A DNA stretch of 32,329 nt, from positions 1-32,329 of the forward strand of contig FWCC01000293.1 in assembly GCA_900169235.1 (NCBI GenBank). The letters run 5' to 3'. The DNA is from Zarea fungicola. Taxonomy: Eukaryota; Ascomycota; Sordariomycetes; Hypocreales; Cordycipitaceae. Position 1 is the first letter of the stretch, and every line of letters starts with the position of its first letter. Below the pieces are notes generated by a model. That model searched no databases, was not told where the DNA came from, and worked only from the letters and a program-made list of their open reading frames with translations. A program made the translations under genes and the position numbers. Of this stretch, positions 18,523 to 28,850 are shown in pieces.

Positions 18523-19092
18523 CTACGATTTAGTAGGCTCATTGCCGTCGACAACTTCGGGTTCCTTGATCATCTCAATAAAGCAAAGATCCTCCGGAAC
18601 AATGACCCCGGCAGAGCTCATGCTCTCACGCGGAAATGGCGTCCTCTTGCCCACGTCGCGGTATCCCCGGCGTTGATACCACGCCAGCAGCGCCTTGCGC
18701 GACGACAGCGCACCGAGCGAGAACCTTTCAATGCCCCAGACGCGCCTGCTGTAATCTTCGAAATGGTCCAGCACCTGACGGCCGACACCGCCGCGCTGGT
18801 ACTCGTCCTGCACGACCAGCATGCCCAGCCGGGCAGTGGTGCCGTCGGCAGTCTTGGCCATGTTGAAGGACGCAATGATGTAATCTTGCTTGTTGGTGGC
18901 CACAAAGGTCAGCAGTCCGGGCGTGGAGAGGTCCTTCTGGACGGTCTCGAGGCTAATGGTGAAGTGAGCGGCAAACTCGGCGTCGCCGGTCCAGTCCGGG
19001 CGGGAGTCGTTGGTCGAAAAGGCATTTTCAGTGAGCTCGCGCACGCGTGGTGCATCGTCGAGAGTGGCCAGGCGGAAGACAAGACTGACCAT
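18523..19092 (-). CDS. GNAT-family N-acetyltransferase
   Basis: One exon encodes 189 aa. The N-terminus (FRLATLDDAPRVRELTENAF) is the usual beta1-alpha1 of GNAT enzymes. Motif A is LGMLVVQDEYQRGGVGRQ (about residues 87-104), with the RGGVGR pyrophosphate loop that holds acetyl-CoA. Motif B follows as LLAWYQRRGY-RDVGKRTPF. The protein transfers an acetyl group from acetyl-CoA to an amine; the substrate (polyamine, amino acid, drug or protein) cannot be told. No signal peptide or membrane helix is seen, so it is cytosolic or nuclear. A TATAAAG-like sequence on the minus strand near 19181-19186, about 90 bp before the ATG, fits its promoter. Confidence 0.85.
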   Translation of the reverse strand: MVSLVFRLATLDDAPRVRELTENAFSTNDSRPDWTGDAEFAAHFTISLETVQKDLSTPGLLTFVATNKQDYIIASFNMAKTADGTTARLGMLVVQDEYQRGGVGRQVLDHFEDYSRRVWGIERFSLGALSSRKALLAWYQRRGYRDVGKRTPFPRESMSSAGVIVPEDLCFIEMIKEPEVVDGNEPTKS

Positions 19093-19948
19093 GGTGAGGG
19101 GAATAGTTTAATTGTTTAAGTGGCCTGTGAGAATGACGGTGGTTTCAATGTCAAGGAGAAACCCCGGAGGCGTGCTTGGCTTTATAATTGCCTCCAATTC
19201 GTGAATTCCATGGATTTATCGATGTAGTGTCTCGTTTAAACAATAATTATGTAGCTGTAAGCCGAACTCGTCACTGCTGCGCAATCATTTCCTGCAAATG
19301 TAGCAGGGCAAGCTACAGACGAGGCTGAGCCCAAGACGACGCCAACGGTAATAACACTAGGGTCGACATCCTGGTGGACAGGCAGGGCGCGCTGAACTTG
19401 CCTGGACCTACAATCTCGCGATGATATATGAAGCTCTTTTAGTAAGCTCAGTGATTCTCCTGCTCGGTTGATACGGCCAGTTGTCAACTAGATTGGTTCG
19501 CGTACCATTTGATTGCGTCGACGCACGGCATTTAAGGCGGCGGACAAGGCGGCGGACAAGGCGGCGGACAAGACTTCTCCCCGCTAATGATTTTGGGGGC
19601 GCGCCTTTCTCACTGTTACGCCTATCATGGAAACTACCATCAGGCATCTGCACGCCCTTCGCTAGTCTACTTTCGTCAAATGGCGGACTTATCGAGCGCC
19701 GCCGTGATCTTGATAAAGCCTCGACTACTGTTCTGACTGCTCAAAGCCACTACTTTGTATGGCACCAGCAATAAAAAAATAACTAATATTGAACAGATAG
19801 GAGAAATTAAAAAGTTTTGCAGGCCATCTTGATAGGGACAGGTACTGCCCATGGCATTTTTTACTAAATTAGAAATACAGTGAATAATGATGCTGCCACA
19901 TCCGTGCAATTTTGTTTTCCGAACAATTAGATAATAGCCGCAAGTTAT
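19093..19948. other. Intergenic region with short tandem repeat
   Basis: There is no supported gene. The short frames on both strands (for example 19481-19774 and 19408-19653) are driven by the 12-bp repeat or have no features. Confidence 0.45.
19534..19571. repeat. 12-bp tandem repeat, three copies
   Basis: AAGGCGGCGGAC is repeated three times in a row and followed by AAG. The copies are identical, so the array is recent or unstable. CGG triplets are part of many Zn2Cys6 binding sites, but no gene is clearly placed to use them. Confidence 0.8.
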
Positions 19949-20607
19949 TTAACAGCTGCTAGCAGCTGAAAGGCATTGGTTTCCACATTTACCTCCTAGC
20001 AGGGTATCCGTCGTCCAGCCAGTCAGCCAGTGGTCGCCAACGAGTGCTTTCTGCGGGCATTTGCTATACACATCAAAGGCGGCACCAACCAAGTCACTAT
20101 AGTGGGCACCAGTGCCAGAAAGGTTCTGCTCAAAAGAAATGCAACAAACAATGGCCTTGTTGGCCTGACGACCGCCGCACATCGATTTCAAGCCATTAGG
20201 GATAGCGCTATTCGAAAACTGAGGGTCGCGCGGTGAGTTGATGAGGTCCAGGCACTTGCCGACCTCTGCAAGATTTTTCCAATTATTATCGCAGTGCACA
20301 ACATTGCTTCCGCATCGTTTGTTGAGTGAATGGGCAGCTCCAATCTCGGGTTCCTCATTAGGGTTACCGTACCTGACAATCTGCGTCAGCGAAAATCGTT
20401 GAATGCTGAGAGACTCTTCATCGAAAGACCTGTAGGGTGGTCAACTTACAGGGTAATGTTGAGGCCTCCCACTTCGACAATGTCAAGAACCTCGTGGGGG
20501 GACTTGATTGTGTCTTCAACCGCATCTCCTGGAGCTGGTATCGCCACCACGCCTTGTAGTGATGTGAATAGCGCGAGAGCGCCAAAGGACAGCTGACTGA
20601 ACATCAT
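19949..20607 (-). CDS. Secreted cysteine-rich protein, WD-like (fungal) domain
   Basis: Two exons on the minus strand (20607-20450 and 20372-19949) flank a 77-nt intron (GTAAGT...GTCAG, branch GCTGAC) and encode 193 aa. The split codon CT/G restores ITLYGNPNEEP. Residues 1-22 form a signal peptide (MMFSQLSFGALALF... ending GVVA). The mature protein holds KRCGSNVVHCDNNW, AEVGKCLDLINSP, MCGG, KAIVCCISF, SKCP and GGKCGNQCLS, a pattern shared by fungal secreted proteins annotated as WD-like domain proteins, function unknown. Multiple cysteines suggest disulphide-bonded extracellular stability. The reading frame that ignores the intron loses the signal peptide, which supports the spliced model. 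A GCTATATAGC palindrome lies only about 30 bp upstream of the ATG and may or may not act as the TATA element. Confidence 0.8.
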
Positions 20608-22064
20608 GATATTGGGAAGGCTGACACTCTGTCGCTATATAGCAGTGATCTAGTTATGTCGAGATCTTTCAAAAAGTTAAAAGGATAACATGACTACTTA
20701 TAGTTGAGCGCATTACATGATTATCATTCCGAGGTTTATGTTGTCGCCCTTTATCATCCTAGCTGTCCATTCACATTCTCATTTTGAGTGGTAATCGCCC
20801 CTTTGTGTAGTGGGTGACTCCCGAGCTTACATGAGATTAACTAACAAGTTATCTATTAAACCAAAAATCTAGAACGTCATAAAATAGCTTCAAGTCGTCT
20901 CGATAAGTCATGCACCGCAGCTTCTGTTAATAGCATCGTGGGTTAAGCCCGGCATTATGGATATCGGTACACTGAGCCCCGTGACAATGGTACTGTAGTA
21001 GGCCTAGCGTATAAAGCCGGCACCGAATGGCTTGGCCTACGGACCACTCTCACGTTAGTTTCTCGCGTCGAGGTATTAGTGTTACAAACGTGAAAGAGGC
21101 CAAGGCGGTCTAGGGGAGGACGTAACGGAGGGCGGCTACATAGACCCTAATTGGGAAGTAATTATACTTATAAGTATACTATTTAATATAAAATAACTTA
21201 CTCTAGAGTATACCCTAACTGTAACTTACGTCAATTAAGCCATCGTTATAATTAGCACCGCATACTATATGTTTTAATATACGTCTGAACTTGGCTCAGA
21301 ACTCGACCACTGTACGAAGCAAACGGTAGCAGCGGTGGAAGCGCCATGTCTCTGGCCCCCGATAGACCGATATTTTTAACAGGGCTTTCCCGCTTGGAAT
21401 TAAACCTCTTGAAATGTGACTCGGCACTCTTGTGCCCCCAAGATACGGCAGTCCTTTTATGACGCTAGTTGCTGACATGAGGGCCAATGCCGTCTTGAAA
21501 ATTTCTGACTGGCTCATGTTTAAACGGTAATGTTAATACCTTATTTAGCGATTAATACTCCTCTCTTTTATCTGCGGTGAAATACCTCATATGCAGAGTT
21601 TAAGATGGTGACGGGCGCGTGGTGAAGAAGAGAAGTGTAAAAGCCGCTCATATTTATCACTAGACTACTACTTTCAATACCAAATATTTCTAGTGAGAGC
21701 AGAGAAAATCTCAGATCTGATCATTAGTTAGCTCTGCAATGATGACGAAAACAAGCTTTCTATCATTTGCTACCTAGAGTAGATATACCCAAATGACTGG
21801 GGAGGTGCAGTGGCTTTCCAGTTCCTTGACGCTGGTTAGTGCGGAACACGCTAGAGAGGTCCACCCCCTTGGCTAAGATTGCTTATAAATGAGTTAAATT
21901 GTCAGCATTTTAAGCTACATGCTATTCTTAATTCCAACTATTAATAACACCTTAGGCACTGAGCCGTGCAAGAAGACACGGATCCGTCCAGATACGTTCA
22001 GTCGGGGAAACCAGTTACCGCGTGATTGAAACCAACAAGTAAGCAACACCTACAGTCTTTTACA
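20608..22064. other. Gene-poor AT-rich region
   Basis: About 1.4 kb with no gene. It has many TA-rich tracts, and a 73-codon minus frame at 21296-21517 shows no features. A 16-bp perfect palindrome sits at 21163-21178. Confidence 0.45.
21163..21178. repeat. 16-bp perfect palindrome
   Basis: TATACTTATAAGTATA reads the same on both strands. In AT-rich DNA this can occur by chance; no gene lies close by. Confidence 0.7.
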
Positions 22065-22150
22065 TAGTCAAAAGAGTCTTCACAAAATATTAATTCTTCA
22101 CCTTTAGCCACATGACCCGAAATTATACTGAATCGTGTGAAGTAGACAAG
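22065..22150 (-). repeat. Diverged copy of the DUF4097-like gene's 3' end
   Basis: These 86 bp align without gaps to 22247-22332, which spans the last codons, the stop and the first part of the 3' flank of the minus-strand gene. About 60 of 86 bases match and many of the differences are transitions. It looks like a remnant of a tandem duplication that has since decayed. Confidence 0.55.
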
Positions 22151-22319
22151 CTTTTCTGGCCGCTCCTTTCTTGCTGGTAGGCTCGCTTGAGTGCACATTT
22201 CCTCTCTGGGGAAGCAATGGAATACTTTTCATAAAATATCACAAACTAGTCAAGATAGTCTTCAAATAATACTAATTTTCCATTTTCAGTTGCATGTACA
22301 GAAGCTACGCTGAATCGCG

Positions 22320-23609
22320 CTAATCAAACAAGACCTTGATGGACCCGGATGTGTTCTTTATATCCGTATGGTTCCCTGGAGCCCCCTTGACTGCGTGCAC
22401 GGAGCGCGACTTTTTGTCGACCTTGACGTCGCCTCCCTCGATTGTTACGCTGGACGACACGAAATGGGCATCGAGCGTGCCGTGCCACGATGGTGGATAC
22501 TCGATTTTTATACTGCCACTGGTAGACTTGTGCGAGGAAGCGAAGCCGCCGTCACCAGCCGCTGCAGAGTTGCTCGGCAGTGCCTCGCTAGCGACTGTTT
22601 CCGAGTCTGCTGACGGGGTATATGCAGGTGGCAAATCCGCCCCTTCGGCCTCCTTGGCGTCTACTTCAGCTCTGGCTACCGCGTAGGCCGTGTCTTTGTC
22701 AGCAGGAGGAGAACCCCCAGCAGCCCTATCATCATGAGAGCGGCCAGAGTTGTTGTTGCGCAAGGGCAGCACGAAAGCTGCATGCTCACGTTCCAGGACA
22801 GCAATTGCTTGCGAGCCGCTGGTGGTGACCGTGGACAGCTCGCATGGGCCACTGTCACTCGACTGCAAAGCCTGCAACTTCAAGGATCCACTGACAGACT
22901 TGTACGCCGCAACGTCTGGCATGCCAGTCACGGCGTACACGCTGCCGGACACGGTCTGGATGGCAAAGTCACAGCTCCCGCTTGGCAGGTGCAGCCAGGC
23001 ATTGGCAGATTTGGGGTCAATCTCCTTGTTCACTGCGACAGAGCCAGAGACGGTCTTGATGTGAAGCTTGCTTCGCTTCATGTCGGCAGCGTCATGCAGC
23101 GGCAGCAGGGTGAGGCCGACGCGGCCGGATATACTGGCAATATTCAGCAGCTCTTCGCTGGGAATCAAGCCCGATATTGAGCCACTCTTGGTAGAGACAA
23201 CAGTCTCACGCGACGTGAACAGATCGCTCGCGCCGCCGCTGCTGTCGAGATGGAGGTCAAAGTCGACCTTGAAATCCTCCGACTCGATATGCAGATGACC
23301 AAGGCGGGACCCCTTTGGCGCCTTGAGAACAATTTTCATATTTTGGACCTGAGAAACGGTAATGACGATTTTTTGCGAGTTTCTAGCGTCATCTTTTGTA
23401 TTTTCCACGCGGTCGGGCGCGTTGCCGTCGGAGCTAATCTCAAGTGAAGGCTGCTCGCCGGCAGCAACTTCCTCCACGCGAATCACGCCCGAGCTTGAGG
23501 ACAGCGTCTGCTGGAAAAGGCTAAAAATGCCACCTCTGACTTTGTGCTGGATGATGTGCAGCGATCTGTGGCGACCGAGCTCGACTGGGATGGACTCGTG
23601 ATGATTCAT
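22320..23609 (-). CDS. DUF4097-like putative adhesin/beta-solenoid protein
   Basis: One exon encodes 429 aa with no signal peptide or membrane helix. After an N-terminal part with SLFQQTLSSSSGVIRVEEV, there is an acidic/polar linker and then a run of beta-strand units each carrying an SGS turn: STKSGSISGLIP, KTVSGSVAV, QTVSGSVYAV, KSVSGSLKL and TTSGSQAI. After a disordered Ala/Ser/Glu-rich insert (about 285-360, containing PPAYTP) come STSGSIKIEYP and NTSGSIKVLFD at the very C-terminus. This (T/V)SGS-repeat pattern is that of the DUF4097 family, often annotated 'putative adhesin', whose function is unknown. It is probably cytosolic. A TATATAG-like element on the minus strand near 23683-23690, about 75 bp before the ATG, fits its promoter. 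Confidence 0.8.
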   Translation of the reverse strand: MNHHESIPVELGRHRSLHIIQHKVRGGIFSLFQQTLSSSSGVIRVEEVAAGEQPSLEISSDGNAPDRVENTKDDARNSQKIVITVSQVQNMKIVLKAPKGSRLGHLHIESEDFKVDFDLHLDSSGGASDLFTSRETVVSTKSGSISGLIPSEELLNIASISGRVGLTLLPLHDAADMKRSKLHIKTVSGSVAVNKEIDPKSANAWLHLPSGSCDFAIQTVSGSVYAVTGMPDVAAYKSVSGSLKLQALQSSDSGPCELSTVTTSGSQAIAVLEREHAAFVLPLRNNNSGRSHDDRAAGGSPPADKDTAYAVARAEVDAKEAEGADLPPAYTPSADSETVASEALPSNSAAAGDGGFASSHKSTSGSIKIEYPPSWHGTLDAHFVSSSVTIEGGDVKVDKKSRSVHAVKGAPGNHTDIKNTSGSIKVLFD

Positions 23610-24494
23610 GATGCGAGCGTTGAAATGTGAGATGTCTGATGATGGAAAAAATAATTAAGCTGCAGCCGTGACTGTGCCAGGCTATATAACTTCTCCGCAA
23701 GCTAAAAAAAAATTATGTAGCTGAAACTGCGATTATGGTGTGGTGCGCGTGGCCGCCGCGTCATCAAATTCGCTACTGAAATTATCCACGTGTAGCCTTA
23801 CGTAGATGCAAGTCGCAATTGCAAACGAGGCAGAAGTGATGCTAAGCATACCATGGTGCAGGATAAAAGATTTGATTCAATTGCCAAGGCCTGTTCGCTC
23901 AAACTTCACCTCTTCCAGCTAGATTGCATTGAATGATAAGTGGGGGCATCAATGTATGCATTATCTTTCTGCTAGTATTATTTTTAAAAGATTTTGCTAC
24001 ACACAAAGGCAGGATGGCTGGAATACGGCAGAGAGATGAACATATATTTCCATAGCACAGACAGTCTAGAGCTCTATTAATCAATCGAAGCAATAATTCT
24101 ACCATTGAGAGTTCTACATTAACGGACCTACACGCCTACGATACTGCCAACCGCTCTTAGCTACCCTGTAGCTATCCTAGCTGTGCAACGAGTGACCTCT
24201 TTTGGACTCGCATTACAGTTTTATGAAGTAATTATCCCTTACATTGATGCTTGCCACAGCGTAAAGGTCCAGCCCTTTGCTGTAAATGGTGTATCGGAGT
24301 TGGGGATCGTTACAAATTGAAATGCTTACCAAGGAGCGGACTTGCTGTGAATAGAGTAAGCTGCAAGTCACAACCACTGCCATATACATAGAGCGCATAG
24401 TTAACTTCGAATCTGTGACTAATTCCGGCATCAATACTCTCATCTCTTCAACAAGCCATCCATATTACAACTTTTCAGTAACATTATTGCTACA
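23610..24494. other. Divergent intergenic region
   Basis: It lies between the divergent DUF4097-like and proline-rich peptide genes. No gene was recognised; short minus-strand frames at 23899-24105 and 24213-24443 have no features. Confidence 0.45.
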
Positions 24495-24701
24495 ATGCAA
24501 TTTACTGTTTTGCTTCTTTGCGTTTCTGGCTTTGCCCTGGCGGTGCCTACTCATCCTCTTGACCTGAAAGAGCGCCAGATACGGCCGCCATCGCTGCCAT
24601 GGCCGCCACATCCGCCATTGCCGCCACCGCCACGGCCGCCACGGCCGCGGCCATACCCCGTCGATACAGTTGGTCCCATGCTTGCTGCGCGCGGCGAGTG
24701 A
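24495..24701 (+). CDS. Short secreted proline-rich peptide
   Basis: 68 aa are encoded in the open frame. Residues 1-16 form a clear signal peptide (MQFTVLLLCVSGFALA). The mature part begins VPTHPLDLKER and is then dominated by P-P, R-P and H-P repeats (about residues 28-54), ending VDTVGPMLAARGE. The proline/arginine bias resembles cell-wall or antimicrobial proline-rich peptides, but no family is recognised. A GTGAGT directly overlapping the last codons could be a splice donor, so the real protein may have a second exon with a different C-terminus. The ATG context (ACAATGC) is good. There are no cysteines. The imperfect GCCGCCAC repeat in the DNA explains the proline run and may vary in length between strains. 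Confidence 0.5.
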   Translation: MQFTVLLLCVSGFALAVPTHPLDLKERQIRPPSLPWPPHPPLPPPPRPPRPRPYPVDTVGPMLAARGE

Positions 24702-25103
24702 GTCTCCTTTGCCGGTGATGCCATCAATTCCGGCACTGGCATGACTGGTAAGCTTGGGAAGGGCTCTTGCCGGGCTTGAAAGCCTAAGGACGGGTTCCTC
24801 ATGGCAGAAGTACAAGGTGGCTAGTGTGAGTATGGTTGGTGTACGGGAATTGTGTTATACGAGGGTTGTGTTCATCGGCGGAATTCGTACGAGCTGGTGA
24901 GCAGACTGTATTTCACACCTATCGATTCCACTCTCAAATACGTCGCACCGCGTTATCTCGTGCGGAAATGTGTAGATTTCAACTACGCTATATCAATCGG
25001 CCTCTACGGCTTCTAAAACAGCGCACGACCGATTGTTTTGTCCACTGGTTGAACGGAGCTTGATTAAGGACATAGTACTCTGCTCAATGACTTGACGATA
25101 TAG
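24702..25103. other. 3' flank of proline-rich peptide gene
   Basis: Could contain a second exon of the peptide gene; otherwise nothing is recognised. Confidence 0.35.
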
Positions 25104-25263
25104 GAGTTTCTCGATTCCACTGTGAGATCCACCAAGATAATAGAATTTAGAGTGTTTCTTGCAGTAAGTTTAATTGTCAAGAAATAGGGCCTCTTTATTT
25201 TATCGGAGTCTTAATGCAATCTATCTAATCTAAAAAGGTAACTAGACTTATAAAAATCACTGC
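25104..25263. repeat. Diverged direct repeat, copy 1 (AT-richer)
   Basis: This segment aligns with 25806-25952. It shares the exact 16-mer AGTCTTAATGCAATCT (25207-25222) and long imperfect stretches such as TTTCTTGCAGTAAGTTTAATTG against TTTCCTGCAGTAGGATCAATTA. Differences are mainly C/T and G/A with this copy the more AT-rich, which fits RIP acting after duplication. Confidence 0.6.
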
Positions 25264-25304
25264 ATACTAGACTCTATCTAATACAAGACACTATTAACCA
25301 AATA

Positions 25305-25380
25305 ATTAAGAAGATTAAGAAGATTAAGAAGATTAAGAAGATTAAGAAGATTAAGAAGATTAAGAAGATTAAGAAGATTA
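25305..25380. repeat. 9-bp microsatellite (ATTAAGAAG)8
   Basis: Eight perfect units run from 25305 to 25376, followed by a partial ATTA. The minus-strand frame through it encodes a repeated LIF tripeptide, which is an artefact of the repeat. It lies between the two diverged direct repeats. Confidence 0.9.
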
Positions 25381-25805
25381 GTGTAGTTCTCAACTTTAGT
25401 TTCGTCACATTGTTCATTGCGCCCAGATTCAAATTTCGGCCTACGCTAGATGAATTCACGTTTCTGGCGACAGCCACAGCTGTACATTAGCCACTCCTAG
25501 TGACACATTGTAATACCACATGGCAGGTAAACTCTGCAAAGTGACAGAGAAAGGTGGCGTGAAAAGTCCGCTACAAGACAAATAAACCAAGTGTTAGTAA
25601 GGAAACAGGGAAGCGAAGGATGTAGATGACAGAAGAATAATTATAAAACGAATAATTGTAAAATAGTTTTTTGTTTCGTTATTTTGAATCTGAAATGCCC
25701 ACTCTGGGATTGTAGGTTTGCAACTCTGTGCTGTGCAATTCATCGGCCTGCTCTGTGCATAGGTATTGTTGGCCAGCACGGCCAAAGACGCGGGCTGCAC
25801 ATCCC

Positions 25806-25952
25806 TAGAGTTCTCGACCACACCAGCAATAGGATGTAGAAAGTTTCCTGCAGTAGGATCAATTACCAAGGAATAGGTTCTCTTTCATTCATCGCAGTCT
25901 TAATGCAATCTTGTCCGATCTAAAAGATAACCGTACTTGCAAAAATCGCTGC
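25806..25952. repeat. Diverged direct repeat, copy 2
   Basis: Partner of 25104-25263, about 0.7 kb downstream in the same orientation. The exact 16-mer is at 25896-25911. The sequence just upstream (25680-25800) is less AT-rich and has no partner beside copy 1, so the repeats could be long-terminal-repeat-like ends or an old segmental duplication. No transposon genes lie between them. Confidence 0.55.
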
Positions 25953-26361
25953 TCATTTAATAACCTCCAACGAGGGACAGTTTTGGCCAAAAACTAGCCA
26001 AATAGTCTCAAACACAGCGGTATAATTTTGTAAATGCATATTCAGACTTGTGACTTGAACAAAAAGTGTTGTAAACAAATGTTGGCAGTCGTGTATCGTC
26101 CATATTCCGGCAGATCGATTTATTGAAAGTGGCTACTACTAAACTACTACAATTAAATGACATTTAGACTCACTGGACAAAGAGATATGTCGTTCATGGA
26201 TGATACCATGGTCATTGAACACCGCGACAGTTATGCACAATGAAGACCCTTGATGGAAGAAAAGCAGCGGCAATCAGGCGAAATCCAGTATTTCTGCCTC
26301 AGACGTCGTCCTCGGAAACGGAAATCATTTCCACCGCGTGCGGCTAGACGCGCATGTGGCC
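25953..26361. other. 3' flank of HAK transporter gene
   Basis: No gene is seen. Contains the presumed 3' UTR and termination region of the minus-strand transporter. Confidence 0.45.
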
Positions 26362-28850
26362 TCAAATATCTTTGAGGAATCCGATTTCGACAACCTTGTC
26401 AGCATCAATATCGAGATCCGCCAGTTTTGCCCGCGTGTTTTCTCGAATCCACAGGAAGAGCCAGAGCAGTCCATGTCGGAACAATCCCCATGGTGCTGGA
26501 GAGGTCTCGCGCCAGCTGCGAATGCGCATGGTTTCTTTGCCGAGAATGTAGACAATCTGAGAGTCGCAGGATGCCCTTAACCTCGCAAGTTCGGCATCGG
26601 TTTCCTGTGAGCCTGTTGTTCGCAAGAGGGCAAGCTCAATCTGCCCCAGGAGGTCACGCGCCATTCCAGTATGGAGAACATCATCCGTGTAGCCATGTCG
26701 CAGAATTACAGTGTAGCACCCGGGGATCTGCGCCATCCGGGTTATGATGTAGCGCTCATCCAGCGGGACTGAGGGGACGGGGAGCGCGCGCATGTGAAAG
26801 AATATGACAATCTCGGGCCGAATGGCAAATTTCTTGACGAAATCCGCAAAGCACAGGGGCATGTTGCCATGGTCACCCACTTTGTCAAAGAAGATTCCCA
26901 AGCCGGGGACCGTGGACAGCGTCGCTCCGCCAAACGCATCATTGAGACGTACAAGCGGTGAGTGCGAGCCCCCAAGCGATTTGGCCGACTCGGGCGCAAG
27001 AAGAACTTTGGGGGATAGCTTATCACGCGCTTCTGACCTCCATTGGGTTTCTTTGCCAAAGCGCCAGAGAGCAAAAATGAAGGAAAGAATAAATGCGAGA
27101 AGGAGGGTGAACCAAGCTCCGTCGGGCACTTTTTCATACACCGCAGACAGGAAAGCCCCGTCGAGAGCCGCAAAGAAAAGCCAAACTGGCAGCACGATGT
27201 ATGCGGGCAGCCTCCAGACGAGGATAGCGACCAGTGCGACCATACATGTGCTTACTACACAAAGAGAATTAAGTGAGAAGAGGCGAATGCATAGAGTTTG
27301 TTAGCAGAATGGGGTTGAATGACATACTAAAAGTTACAGAGATGACGCAGACGCCATAGGCATTTCCAAGAGACGTGGTCTACAGTGGTAGTGTTAGCAA
27401 GGAGACGATATCTGTAGCTTCAAAGGAGACTAACATTGTTGTAAACGGCAGTGACGATGACAGTGCCAATCATCAGAAGCCAGTTTGCCATTGGCATGTA
27501 GACCTGCTCATGGAACTTGTCGCTGGTGTGGATGACTTTAATGTGTGGGAAATAAGACAGACGCATAACTTGGCTGAGAAGCTGAAAGGTCGATGTGATC
27601 AAGGCCTGTGATGCGACAATGGCAGCCAACACTGCAATCACCAGACCAAAGTAGAGTGTTCCGGGAGGAAGAGTCTTGAAAAAAGGATTGGTGAAGGCGG
27701 CCTGCGTCTCATCCTTGGAGATGTATGCTGCCTGGCCTATGTAGGCCAGCAAGAGGCATGGATACACGAAGCAGATCCACGAAATTTGGATGGCACGCTT
27801 GCTGAAAGCGCCCAGATCAGCAAAGAGAGCTTCGATACCCGTAAAGGCCAAAAGAAGGCCCCCAAGGGACTTCCAGCCGCTATATCCATTGCGGATGAGA
27901 TATGTAAAGGAATAGGCTGGGTTGAAAGCCTTGAGTACCGTGTGGTCATATAATACGAGATTATAAACACCACTAGATAAGTTGAACAACAGCCATACAA
28001 CAACGATGGGCGCGAAAGCAGTACCAATCTTGCTCGTTCCGAAGGGTTGGATGACGAAGAGGGCTACCAAGATGGCGCATGAAATTCCAACAATCGCTGG
28101 TGTTTTGAGACTGGGATTGGCAACCTGAATGCCTTGAATGGCACCGAGAACCGACTGAGCTGGAGTCAGAACACCGTCTGCCATGACCATTGACACTCCC
28201 AATACACCAATGAACTGCAGCATAAACTGCGAGATCTTGGAGCGCTCGAGAAATCCCCGGAGACTCTTGCCGCCTGCCTTTAGGTCATTCGTCATGTATC
28301 GCTTCATGCCTATACTCCCTTTGTCTCGGGGGTCGGGCCGGGCAATGCGAGTGTATCTGGTCAGCAGGCTGTAGAGGGCAAAAGTACCTCCCTGTCCATC
28401 ATCATCGGCGCTCAAGACAATGAAGCAATACTTGAGCGTGACCATCAGTGTCAGAGACCAGATAATGATGGAAAGGGCGCCGACAAGGTCGTCCCAGCTG
28501 GGCTGAGATGAAAATGTTGAGGAGTAGACATAGAGAGGCGAGGTTCCAATGTCACCGTAGATGACACCAGTTGCCTGGAAACTTAGCCAAAGCAAAACGA
28601 TACCGGAGTAGGTCTAGATTCAAGTCAGCTCAGTTTTCCCAGCCGTTTGGGGACTCTAGAACGGATATACCTGTTTGCGTGGTCCATGCAAATCTTGCTC
28701 GGCAATGGCCCTTGCCTTTTCGACATTATCAATGTCGGGAATCACCTCGCGACCGTCCGATCTGGTACGTTGTAGGTCGCTTTTGGAGCTTGCCGCCGGG
28801 GAGCTCATGGCGGTGGCAGGATGGACAACTTCAAGGTCTGGATCGGCCAT
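26362..28850 (-). CDS. HAK/KUP-type high-affinity potassium transporter
   Basis: Four exons on the minus strand are inferred: 28850-28671, 28613-27435, 27379-27328 and 27254-26362. Introns are 57, 55 and 73 nt (donors GTATAT, GTTAGT, GTATGT; acceptors CTAG, GTAG, GTAG). Together they encode 767 aa, the usual size of fungal HAK proteins. Residues 1-60 are a polar cytosolic tail. The family signature GVIYGDIGTSPLYV begins at G76, followed by about twelve hydrophobic segments. Junctions give TAVYNN-TTSLGNAYGVCVI and VTF-ISTCMVALVAILVWR, both standard for the family. The C-terminal third after about residue 540 is the cytosolic domain, ending VVEIGFLKDI. HAK transporters bring K+ into the cell against a gradient by coupling to protons at the plasma membrane and are usually induced by potassium starvation. 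The coding frame is intact. Confidence 0.93.

Noticed and set aside
18394..19119. 241-codon plus-strand frame
   Set aside because: It is antisense to the GNAT gene, whose motif A and B are clear; the plus-strand translation is compositionally odd and matches nothing.
22734..23180. 148-codon plus-strand frame
   Set aside because: It is antisense to the DUF4097-like gene and has no motifs.
25274..25477. Minus-strand frame encoding repeated LIF residues (apparent membrane protein)
   Set aside because: The hydrophobic run is produced entirely by the 9-bp microsatellite.
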